Assembly: GCA_934140285.1 (NCBI GenBank)
Contig: CAKPBI010000007.1
Coordinates: forward strand, 34,043-98,042
DNA: 64,000 bases
Source: an uncultured Bacilli bacterium
GTDB lineage: Bacteria > Bacillota_I > Bacilli_A > ML615J-28 > CAG-313
Direction of reading: 5' to 3'
In this document: piece after piece, positions 52,932-59,836 of the stretch
How the letters are laid out: each line of letters opens with the position of its first letter
Position numbering within the stretch: position 1 is the stretch's first letter
Program-made: the position numbers and the translations under genes
The notes under the pieces: generated by a model
The model's input: only the letters and a program-made list of their open reading frames with translations
Told to the model about the DNA's origin: nothing
The model's database searches: none

Positions 52932-53142
52932 TTAAAACCTTTTTAATATTATGTGTTTTATCTTGCTTTCTTTACAGGTTATTCGGTGTTATAAACTCCG
53001 TAAATTTATATAACAAATTTTCTTTCTATAAATTTAACACAAATTTGTCAAAAAATCAACTCTACCACATCTTTATCCATACATATTTTAAAATAAAAAA
53101 TCTCGATCATTTTAGACCAGTTTACAAAAATATAAGCAAATC

Positions 53143-54018
53143 CTAAATATTACTCAATAAAACTGATATTAAATTATTATCTGATTCACTGATAGAAAAT
53201 ATCTTCTTACCTAAGTCTTTAATTGAGTGTCCTAAATGATATAACTTATTTTGATCAATTATAATATATCTATCATGGACATTAGCAGTATATCTAACAT
53301 CTAAACCTCCATACTGATTATTAAATGCATCTATATCTCTAGATAATAGTCTTGAATTAATACTTGTATAAATTAATATTTGAACACCACTTTTTTTTAC
53401 TACTAATCTATCAAGTATTGTTCTATCAACATAATTATCAATTATAATTATTTCTTTGTTTGCTGATTCAAATAATGATTGTATTAATGTATATGCATCA
53501 TAAAACTCTCCATCAAAGAAAAGTTGCGTGTTTTTAAATTCTTTGGGTTTATATTCTTTTTCAATGTTATTAACTCTTTCATCAAGTGATTCAACTTTAT
53601 TAATTAATCTTACATAGTTTTCATTTGTAACAAGTGATCTTTCCTCATTAATTATATATCCCTTCAATAAATATTCTTTTAATACTTTATTTGCCCATCT
53701 TCTAAATTTTATTCCCTCAACAGAATTAACCCTATATCCTACAGAAATTATCATATCTAAATTATAAATATTAATATTTCTTTTTACTCTTCTATTTCCT
53801 TCATATCGAACAATTTCCATTTTGGAAACAGTTGAACCTTCATCTAATTCATTTTCAGATATTATATTTTTAATATGTTTATTAACTGCAGGGACATTCA
53901 CATTGAATAGCAAAGCCATTTGTTCTTGGCTCAACCAAACAGTGTCCTCCAATGGAGATACTGTTACATCAATTTCCACAGAATCATTATTAAATTTTAC
54001 TGTTTCATATTTGTTCAT
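53143..54018 (-). CDS. RhuM-family protein fused to a PLD-like domain
   Basis: A 291-residue protein. Residues 1-110 are the RhuM (virulence_RhuM) domain: VWLSQEQMALLFNVNVPAVN, KHIKNIISENELDE, NIYNLDMIISVGYRVNS. Residues about 165-291 have a phospholipase D-like pattern: QLFFDGEFYDAYTLIQSLFE, KEIIIIDNYVDRTILDRL and one HxxxxxD-type motif VHDRYIIIDQNKLYHLGHS. The fusion suggests a nuclease-like effector of a small mobile cassette, possibly a toxin paired with the XRE protein encoded 14 bases of overlap upstream. Function is unproven. Confidence 0.82.
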   Translation of the reverse strand: MNKYETVKFNNDSVEIDVTVSPLEDTVWLSQEQMALLFNVNVPAVNKHIKNIISENELDEGSTVSKMEIVRYEGNRRVKRNINIYNLDMIISVGYRVNSVEGIKFRRWANKVLKEYLLKGYIINEERSLVTNENYVRLINKVESLDERVNNIEKEYKPKEFKNTQLFFDGEFYDAYTLIQSLFESANKEIIIIDNYVDRTILDRLVVKKSGVQILIYTSINSRLLSRDIDAFNNQYGGLDVRYTANVHDRYIIIDQNKLYHLGHSIKDLGKKIFSISESDNNLISVLLSNI

Positions 54019-54322
54019 TATTTGTCACCCCTATTAATTCAATTCCTTTTAAAACGACATCTAACTCGGTATCCAATGCATTTGCATATTTTACTAAAAA
54101 GAAAATAGTTGGGGAATTACTCATATTTTCAAATCTAGTTATTTGTTGACGCATTACTCCCATTTTATCCGCAATCTCTTGTTGAGTGTACCCTAGTTTT
54201 TCTCTTAAATATACAAATTGCATTACTATTTTTGCTCTTAACCATTTTTCTTGTTGTTCGATTGACATTTCTTTTAATTCTTTGTTATTATATATTTCTG
54301 CTATTTTACTTAATTTTTTCAT
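54005..54322 (-). CDS. XRE-family helix-turn-helix protein
   Basis: A 105-residue protein with a helical N terminus and an HTH_3 domain (LREKLGYTQQEIADKMGVMR, about 39-58, then FENMSNSPTIFFLVKYANAL). Its gene overlaps the RhuM-PLD gene by 14 bases and has its own promoter, the usual design of an antitoxin or autoregulator preceding its partner. Confidence 0.85.
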   Translation of the reverse strand: MKKLSKIAEIYNNKELKEMSIEQQEKWLRAKIVMQFVYLREKLGYTQQEIADKMGVMRQQITRFENMSNSPTIFFLVKYANALDTELDVVLKGIELIGVTNNEQI

Positions 54323-54339
54323 AACTATACCTCAATGCT

Positions 54340-54368
54340 ATTGTACAATATTATTTAGATATTTGCAA
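54340..54368 (-). promoter_or_regulatory. Promoter of the XRE-RhuM pair
   Basis: TTGCAA (54368-54363), 17-bp spacer, TACAAT (54345-54340), 18 bases before the ATG. Confidence 0.65.
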
Positions 54369-54654
54369 CATTTTTGTTTCGTAAATGAATGAATTTTTTT
54401 TGCCATCCAAAAAACTTACATGCAATCAATCATTATTGGCAATATATAAAAAGAAAAGAAGCTTGATACAATTTATATCAAACCTATTACTTCTATTGTG
54501 TGTAAATACCTATTTTGATACAATTTGCGTGCACCCCTTAGAAAGTGCATACAGTTGAAAAGAAAAGCCTCCCAACAAGTTTAAAGTTATTTTTTATTGA
54601 CCCCATTTAATTTACAGGACCAATAATAATTTGAGGGTGGAAAAATACAAAAAA

Positions 54655-54726
54655 GGGTTTGCGTTTGCTTTACATTCTAAACCCCAATACAAACTCGAGA
54701 TTCAAAACTAAAGCAAACACAAGCCC
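54655..54726 (-). terminator. Long stem-loop with T-tract
   Basis: On the minus strand an 18-bp stem (54726-54709 with 54672-54655, one mismatch, one G-T) encloses a 36-base loop, and TTTTTTG follows. It may end transcription from the genes at 55008-55624 or be the 3' end of a small RNA. The rest of 54369-55007 contains no ORF. Confidence 0.55.
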
Positions 54727-54816
54727 TAAAATTGCCCAACATTTTTAAAATTTTTATCTATTAACTTATCATTTAACTTGACATTTATATATCATTAATT
54801 GTGTGTACTTGTAAAG

Positions 54817-54846
54817 AAAAATCCGGTTAAAGATAACCGGATTTTT
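54817..54846. terminator. Bidirectional terminator hairpin
   Basis: AAAAATCCGGTTA pairs perfectly with TAACCGGATTTTT around a 4-base loop, with A and T runs as part of the stem. Confidence 0.65.
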
Positions 54847-55007
54847 TACCCTATACTTCTTTAAAGGGATTAAAACCCTAACCTTTTTTATAGAGCAAAT
54901 TGGTTGAACCCTAAACTAATTTAAAGGGCCAAAATATCTTGTAAAATCAGGTCATTATTAATATAATTAACAACATTTTTAATTAGCGTTAAAATTTAAT
55001 AGCAAAA

Positions 55008-55304
55008 TTAATTATTATTTTTGATATAAGCTTCCAAAATCTCATAAAAATATTCGAATGCAATTTCATCGTTAGAACTAAAAAAATTTATTATCTTAAC
55101 CCAATCTTGCCATACATATTTATTATTTTCCAAATTAAAATATTCTCTTACATATTTATCAAAATTAGGTAAAAATTCACATTTTTCACCATATGAATAT
55201 CCCTTAAAGAAAACTAACATATTATATAATTTTTTTTCACCATACCATTTTTTTTCACTATGGCTTTTTTTAAATTCTAATATAATATCTATAATTTTTT
55301 TCAT
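55008..55304 (-). CDS. Small acidic protein, immunity-like
   Basis: A 98-residue soluble protein related in layout to the product of the gene just upstream: IIDIILEFKKS, WYGEKKLYNMLVFFKGYSYG, CEFLPNFDKYVREYFNL, NFFSSNDEIAFEYFYEILE. The order and spacing of these blocks match, so the two are tandem duplicates. Such runs of small duplicated genes beside a broken RHS toxin gene are typical of polymorphic-toxin immunity genes. No Pfam family is recognised with certainty. The start overlaps the upstream gene by 4 bases. Confidence 0.65.
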   Translation of the reverse strand: MKKIIDIILEFKKSHSEKKWYGEKKLYNMLVFFKGYSYGEKCEFLPNFDKYVREYFNLENNKYVWQDWVKIINFFSSNDEIAFEYFYEILEAYIKNNN

Positions 55305-55624
55305 GATACATCTCCTTTAATATATAAAAATTGGTCTAATAAATTATAAAATGTGTTTAATGCTTCTTCTTCATTATGTGAAAAGAAACTTATTATATCT
55401 ATCTTATTTTGGAAAATTTTATAATTTTTATCTAAATCATAATATTTTAAAACAAACTCATCTAATCCCGGAAAAAATTCTAAATTTTTTACCCCTTTAT
55501 TCCATAATTTATATGTGTAACCAGCTACAAATATTATTAAATTATTTAATGAGTATTTTCCATAATATTCAATTTCTTTATTATTGTTTTTTATATCAAT
55601 TACAATTTTCATAATTTCGTTCAT
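55301..55624 (-). CDS. Small acidic protein, immunity-like (tandem relative)
   Basis: A 107-residue soluble protein: MKIVIDIKNNN, EYYGKYSLNNLIIFVAGYTY, LEFFPGLDEFVLKYYDL, ISFFSHNEEEALNTFYNLLD. It parallels the product of the downstream gene block by block. Ribosome-binding site AAGGAG lies 7 bases before the ATG. Immunity function is inferred only from size, duplication and the adjacent RHS remnant. Confidence 0.65.
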   Translation of the reverse strand: MNEIMKIVIDIKNNNKEIEYYGKYSLNNLIIFVAGYTYKLWNKGVKNLEFFPGLDEFVLKYYDLDKNYKIFQNKIDIISFFSHNEEEALNTFYNLLDQFLYIKGDVS

Positions 55625-55638
55625 ATTAATTGTCTCCT

Positions 55639-55779
55639 TAAAATGGATATTTAGTTACAATTGGAATATCACCGTATGCAGAATAAAAACTCAAAATCCA
55701 TAAACTTTCTGGTAATACCTCTGAATAAATTCTGCAATAAACTTTCCCCTCAAACAACAATAATAATGAAAGACTATCT
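55639..55779 (-). pseudogene. C-terminal fragment of an unknown small protein
   Basis: One frame reads VYCRIYSEVLPESLWILSFY and ends YGDIPIVTKYPF at a TAA 14 bases before the next gene. There is no start or ribosome-binding site, and a stop lies upstream. It is probably the tail of another immunity-type gene. The remaining bases to 55928 show nothing. Confidence 0.35.
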
Positions 55780-55928
55780 TATTCTCTAAATTATTTAACA
55801 CCTAAACAGTTTAAATTTTACCCCTCAAAACAAATAATTGTCTACTTTTTGTTTACTAGTACAATTAGTTTATACCCCAACATTATACACTAGATAGTTG
55901 TAGAAAAAAATAAATTTTGTTAGCTATA

Positions 55929-56216
55929 TCATTTTAAAATAATTACTATTCCAAAGACAATTAAAGCTAATGTAAAAAGAAAAATTTCATAAAAAAGAAG
56001 TGTATAAACATTCCATATTTCAATAGCATAAATTTTAGCTAATAAAACTAATATTAGGCTTATTAATCCAACAAATATTGTTACAACACCAATTATATTT
56101 TTATATTTTAGTTGTAAAAATGAATAATCAAATTCTTTGCAAATAAGAATACATATTAGCAACCCTACTGAATACACAATACTAATTAAAATTCCATAAT
56201 TAATAATTTTATTCAC
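55929..56216 (-). CDS. Three-helix membrane protein
   Basis: A 95-residue hydrophobic protein with three membrane helices (about 6-26, 41-62, 70-94) and almost no soluble part. It begins 10 bases after the end of the RHS remnant, where immunity genes are normally found; membrane immunity proteins of this size exist for pore-forming or membrane-acting toxins, and the adjacent RHS tail is itself hydrophobic. Role is inference. Confidence 0.55.
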   Translation of the reverse strand: MNKIINYGILISIVYSVGLLICILICKEFDYSFLQLKYKNIIGVVTIFVGLISLILVLLAKIYAIEIWNVYTLLFYEIFLFTLALIVFGIVIILK

Positions 56217-56226
56217 TTTTTCCTCC

Positions 56227-56950
56227 TTATGTAAATAAGCGTTTTATCGCCTCAGCCCATGATTCGCCTTTTTTTCTTGTTAATTTTTTTGCAAAACCAT
56301 TAATCGCAAACTTAATTCCAGTCACACCTAAATTAAGAACCTTTTATATAAGTGGAATTGAAACTTTTAATTTTGAGGCCAATTTAGCAACTTTAATAAT
56401 ATCCTTAACCCATGCACCAACTACACCTAATGCAACACCTAATCCAACATATACAATAAAATGTACCCAACTAAAATCTCTCATACCTAAAAGATATTCT
56501 AGATAATACATAATTGCTGACGTTATACCACCTAAAACTGATCCGCTTATAATTGATACAATTGCATTTCCAGTATAATCTACATTATTAATTGGGTTAT
56601 TCTCACAATAACTATAAAGGTTATAACTTAATACACTTCCACTTGCACCAAGATAATTTACATCATCCATTGTTATAAATCTCAATGTTTCTACATCATA
56701 ATATCTACTATTTAGATACTACCATCCAGTTTCATCATCTTGATAATAACTTCTATATCTAAATGGATTAATAGTACTTAAACTAATACTAGATATGTCA
56801 CTCGTTTTAATTATTCTTCCATCCTTAAATCGTTTCTGATATCCCCAATTTAAGTTATCACTCCAGTATCTAGTCTTAGAATTTTTAGTCACTTTTGAAT
56901 CAACTTGTGAAATTGTATTTTGCCATGAGTTATATAATTTATAGGTTCAT
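56227..56950 (-). pseudogene. C-terminal remnant of an RHS-repeat polymorphic toxin
   Basis: Reading from about 56950: NLNWGYQKRFKDGRII, then INPFRYRSYYQDDETGW, an in-frame TAG, YLNSRYYDVETLRFITMDD, SYNLYSYCENNPINNVDYTG. This is the RHS-associated core motif that ends the shell of RHS/YD toxins. The toxin part has two hydrophobic stretches (IVSIISGSVLGGITSAIMYY, VHFIVYVGLGVALGVVGAW). A frameshift near 56343 separates the last piece (GVTGIKFAINGFAKKLTRKK). The stop codon, frameshift and missing N terminus make it a pseudogene. About 210 bases upstream (56951-57161) show no gene. Confidence 0.75.
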
Positions 56951-57161
56951 AATGTATAAATGGAAAGTTTGTGGTAATGTACAACATTCATTATCACTAC
57001 ATTTAATATTTCATCTCTTAACCTTGTATAGTCATTGCATATATAAACCATTTTACTAACTTGTTTTACATTTAATCTTTTATTCTTATTAGTTTAATAT
57101 TGCTGATTCATCATATAGAATCAAAGATAGAATTAAAACTTCATAAACTGAACATATATAA

Positions 57162-57683
57162 TCATTCTTTAATCTCCAATTTTAAAATTATATTATTATT
57201 ATTATAATTTACGTAATGTATTCTAATTTTTTGCCCATTTCCTTTGATATATCCTCCATCAACTTTTGCAAGATGGTAACCATATGTCGGAACGCTTCTA
57301 CTATAAGTAAAATTCACACCATTTACGGTAAAAGATTCAGAACTATGGCCTTCTAATTTCATTGGAATAAAATCTTCTACTTCTCCCTCAACAATGAGCC
57401 AGTTTCTATCATTATAAATTTTTTGAATATTATAATAATCTATAATAGTTGTTGTTAACATAACAAGAAGGACACAACTAACAACGCATAAACCAAAAAT
57501 TGCAAAAACGCTTTCAGTTATTACTTGTCTATGATTTGTTTCTTTATTTAATGTAATGTTATATTTAATGTTATGAACAACAGCAAAAGTAAATGCTGCA
57601 AGCAATAGAACAAGAACAAAATAGCTTAATCCAATATGAAAATCAAACTTCCCTGTTTCATAAACTGTTTTATAATTATCCAT
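57162..57683 (-). CDS. Two-helix membrane protein with a small soluble domain
   Basis: A 173-residue protein I do not recognise. Helices lie near 15-37 and 58-84 (YFVLVLLLAAFTFAVV and VFAIFGLCVVSCVLLVMLTT), followed by a 90-residue beta-rich domain (WLIVEGEVEDFIPMKLEG, FTVNGVNFTYS, GQKIRIHYVNY) resembling membrane proteins found beside toxin cassettes. The ATG at 57683 is chosen because AAAGGAG stands 6 bases before it; the frame is open to 57710. Confidence 0.65.
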   Translation of the reverse strand: MDNYKTVYETGKFDFHIGLSYFVLVLLLAAFTFAVVHNIKYNITLNKETNHRQVITESVFAIFGLCVVSCVLLVMLTTTIIDYYNIQKIYNDRNWLIVEGEVEDFIPMKLEGHSSESFTVNGVNFTYSRSVPTYGYHLAKVDGGYIKGNGQKIRIHYVNYNNNNIILKLEIKE

Positions 57684-57714
57684 GTACCTCTCCTTTTTCA
57701 TACTATACATATTT

Positions 57715-57960
57715 ATTACTATTAAATCTAACTCTATCCATAATAGATCCTAAAGCAGAATAAGAACTGTTAATTAACCAATAATAGCTAACAGCTGCTG
57801 AAGCTGCATATCTTCTACTATGCCATCCTCCACCGATGCTAACACAAGTACTTGAGGTTGCAAGTTATTCACTAATATCAGTTGTCCAAGTATAACCTGA
57901 TCCATTACGAGCATTTTCTTCAAAATAATATCTAATTGTCGTAATCTCATCCGATATATG
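57715..57960 (-). pseudogene. Short decayed ORF, unknown family
   Basis: One frame reads DEITTIRYYFEENARNGSG, YTWTTDISE, a TAA, then SSTCVSIGGGWHSRRYAASA, AVSYYWLINSSYSALGSI before stopping near the next gene. Coding-like but interrupted and without start. It directly follows the truncated protease precursor and may be the far end of that gene joined by a deletion. Confidence 0.4.
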
Positions 57961-58483
57961 ATAATAATAATAATTCGAACCTCTGGCTATTATTGGCATA
58001 ATATAGATCATTAGGATTAATAACTTCATTATATAAAACTACATCAGGTTCTGTGCTTTGTATATCATCTCTAATAATCAAACTATTTATAGCTCTAAGA
58101 ACATCTTTTTTATTTGAAGTATTTAATGTCAAACATAATATTGCATGATAATCATCAGGATTTATCTTTATATTCTCTTTTGTTTGATTTTCTAAAACTG
58201 ATTGAGCTCCTTTTGATAGTAATTCAACAGATTTAATATTAATATCTGAAAAATTATCAACAGTATATTCTTCAGCAATTAATGAATATTCTTTATCTAA
58301 AACAACTAAAATTCTATTTTCAAAAAATTCATAATTATTTGAAATCTCTTCTATCATCGACTCGTTAATATAATAATCATTAGATTGTGAATTGGCCGAT
58401 ATTTTTATATTTGTAAAACCAAAAAATATTACAAGTAAAAATACTAAATTTGTTATAATAAATAATTTTTTAAATATTCGCAT
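57947..58483 (-). pseudogene. Truncated subtilase-type precursor (signal peptide and propeptide only)
   Basis: The 178 residues consist of a signal peptide (about 1-30, ending ISANS) and a propeptide-like domain that parallels that of the intact subtilase at 59837: VLDKEYSLIAEEYTVDNFSD beside VTLTKEYSDINKEINYNNFE, and NPDDYHAILCLTLNTSNKKD beside SPDEYRQIFLIELMNGNKED, both followed by a STEPDVVLYNE/AAEPQYMFSID end. The frame then stops where the catalytic domain should begin. The catalytic domain is lost, so any protein made could only act as a free inhibitor-like propeptide. Confidence 0.65.
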
Positions 58484-58495
58484 TAATGATACTGC

Positions 58496-59011
58496 TTATT
58501 TAAGAATTTTTACATTTATAATATTTTGACAATCTTTTTTTTCAACTTCAAGTGTTACTATGCCAAAAGAAAATGCATCACCATATCCTTCAATTAATTC
58601 TAATTCTAAAAAAAGATCAGTTCCACTTATAAATAAATTCTTTATTTTTATTTCATTTCCAGTTTTATTAGATCTAATATTATAAATAATCAGTGAATTA
58701 TTTTTAAAAAACTGTTCATCATATTTTTTAAAATTATTATTTTCATTTAATAAATATGTATTTAATTCATCAACTTCATTAACTAAAATTACTTCAAATA
58801 AATTCCCAAAATAATCTACATGTTTATTTACATCCATTATGCCTATTTTATAATTTATATCCATTTTTTTCTCCTTAGAATCAACATCATTATTAGTTAA
58901 CTCTGTACTTAATAATTCACTATCATCTTTTTCTTTTTCACTTTCATTGCTACATCCAACAAGTACTATGCTTAAAATAAGCATCATAAATAATACAATT
59001 ATTCTTTTCAT
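58496..59011 (-). CDS. Small lipoprotein
   Basis: A 171-residue lipoprotein: signal peptide MKRIIVLFMMLILSIVLVGC with Cys20 lipidated, an acidic linker, and a 120-residue beta-rich domain (KHVDYFGNLFEVILVNEVDE, NSLIIYNIRSNKTGNE, FLELELIEGYGDAFSFG). Its signal peptide and 300-base leader are nearly identical to those of the lipoprotein gene at 62975-63577, but the mature domains are unrelated, so the leader plus signal peptide behaves as an exchangeable cassette. It precedes the truncated protease precursor by 12 bases. Confidence 0.75.
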   Translation of the reverse strand: MKRIIVLFMMLILSIVLVGCSNESEKEKDDSELLSTELTNNDVDSKEKKMDINYKIGIMDVNKHVDYFGNLFEVILVNEVDELNTYLLNENNNFKKYDEQFFKNNSLIIYNIRSNKTGNEIKIKNLFISGTDLFLELELIEGYGDAFSFGIVTLEVEKKDCQNIINVKILK

Positions 59012-59046
59012 TTTTACTTTTCATCTCCTTTCATTTTTAAATTTAG

Positions 59047-59121
59047 TTAGTATACTTTTGACCGTATACTATGGCCAACTAGCTCTTCGATGATACGTTT
59101 TAATACTAAATAGATTAACAT
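59047..59121 (-). CDS. Conserved 24-residue leader or small protein
   Basis: GGGGAGG lies 7 bases before the ATG, a stronger ribosome-binding site than that of the lipoprotein. The peptide begins MLIYLVLKRIIEELVGHS and ends SKVY; the second copy at 63613-63687 keeps the length, start, stop and hydrophobic positions while differing at K/E, G/S, P/S and E/K and at a third-base position. It is amphipathic. A leader peptide controlling the lipoprotein gene or a small membrane-active peptide are both possible. Confidence 0.6.
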   Translation of the reverse strand: MLIYLVLKRIIEELVGHSIRSKVY

Positions 59122-59201
59122 ACTAGTACCTCCCCATACTGTCTTTTATGTTTTATCACTATTATTATATGAACTTTACACATAACAATCTATTTTCAAG
59201 C

Positions 59202-59229
59202 AAAAAAGCCCCCTTTTCCTAAGAGAGCT
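59202..59229 (-). terminator. Attenuator-like terminator in the lipoprotein leader, copy 1
   Basis: AGCTCTC and GGGGGCT pair (7 bp with G-T pairs) around a 9-base loop, followed by TTTTTTG, about 70-95 bases after the predicted start and before the small ORF. Confidence 0.6.
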
Positions 59230-59305
59230 TGTATCTAGTCAGTATATATTTTTCTTAAGAGTGTTATTAAAGCAGACTTAGGAAATATTAATATATTACA
59301 ACTTT

Positions 59306-59334
59306 ATTTTACCATAATATGGAAAATAATGCAA
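59306..59334 (-). promoter_or_regulatory. Promoter of the lipoprotein leader, copy 1
   Basis: TTGCAT (59334-59329), 17-bp spacer, extended TGG-TAAAAT (59311-59306). Confidence 0.7.
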
Positions 59335-59520
59335 GGATTTTATTTATTTAAGAATTTTATTGAAATGAGCTTTTTCTTGCTATTTCTTAAATATTTTTAA
59401 ATATTGCTCAATTTTAGACCATGAATTTAACTAATTTAACAAAAATTAGTAAAAAATGCCCAAATTAAAATTTTTATATTATTATTAATCCTGTTTCTTT
59501 GAATATGGTATCTAATTTAT

Positions 59521-59745
59521 TCAACAATCTATTTCTTCATATCCTAAGTCTTTTAACACTTTTAATCTTTGGTGACCACCAACTACTATTCCTGTTCTTT
59601 TATTGTATATTACTGGTTCCACATAACCAAATTCCTTTATACTTTTCTTCAGTTTTTCATATTCTTTATCTCCAGGTTTTAAATTTTTTCTTGGGTTATA
59701 ATTTGCGGGTTTGAGTTCATCAATTTTCTTCTTTATTATTTGCAT
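59521..59745 (-). pseudogene. N-terminal ParB-like nuclease domain fragment
   Basis: Seventy-four residues show the start of a ParB/Srx domain: IDELKPANYNPRKNLK, IKEFGYVEPVIYNKRTG and the catalytic-core motif VVGGHQRLKVLKDLGYEE. A stop follows GYEEIDC, where homologues (often phage ParB or ParB-methyltransferase proteins) continue for 100 residues or more. Ribosome-binding site AGGAGA precedes the ATG. A phage or plasmid gene remnant. Confidence 0.75.
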
Positions 59746-59771
59746 ACTTTCTCCTAAATTTTGGGTAAAAG

Positions 59772-59816
59772 AAAAGAGCTAGAAACTAGCATATGAACTA
59801 GTTTACTAACTCTTTT
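59772..59816 (-). terminator. Subtilase terminator
   Basis: AAAAGAG...AACTAG and CTAGTTT...CTCTTTT form an 18-bp stem with one bulge and one G-T pair, followed by TTTTCTTTT on the minus strand. 20 bases after the subtilase stop. Confidence 0.75.
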
Positions 59817-59836
59817 GGGTTTTATATAATTGTTAA

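Larger units (their letters stand above)
58945..59353. repeat. Lipoprotein leader repeat, copy 1
   Basis: About 410 bases match 63511-63918 at over nine in ten positions, covering the signal-peptide codons, a 24-codon ORF, an attenuator hairpin and a promoter. Similarity ends sharply inside the lipoprotein gene and about 10-20 bases beyond the -35 box. Confidence 0.9.

Noticed and set aside
54840..54940. AACCCTAA-like motifs resembling telomere repeats
   Set aside because: They occur a few times at irregular distances in an AT-rich gene-free stretch and form no array.
59000..59340. T-box or known riboswitch in the duplicated lipoprotein leader
   Set aside because: The AGGGTGGNACCGCG T-box core and other consensus cores I know are absent; only a terminator and a small ORF are visible.
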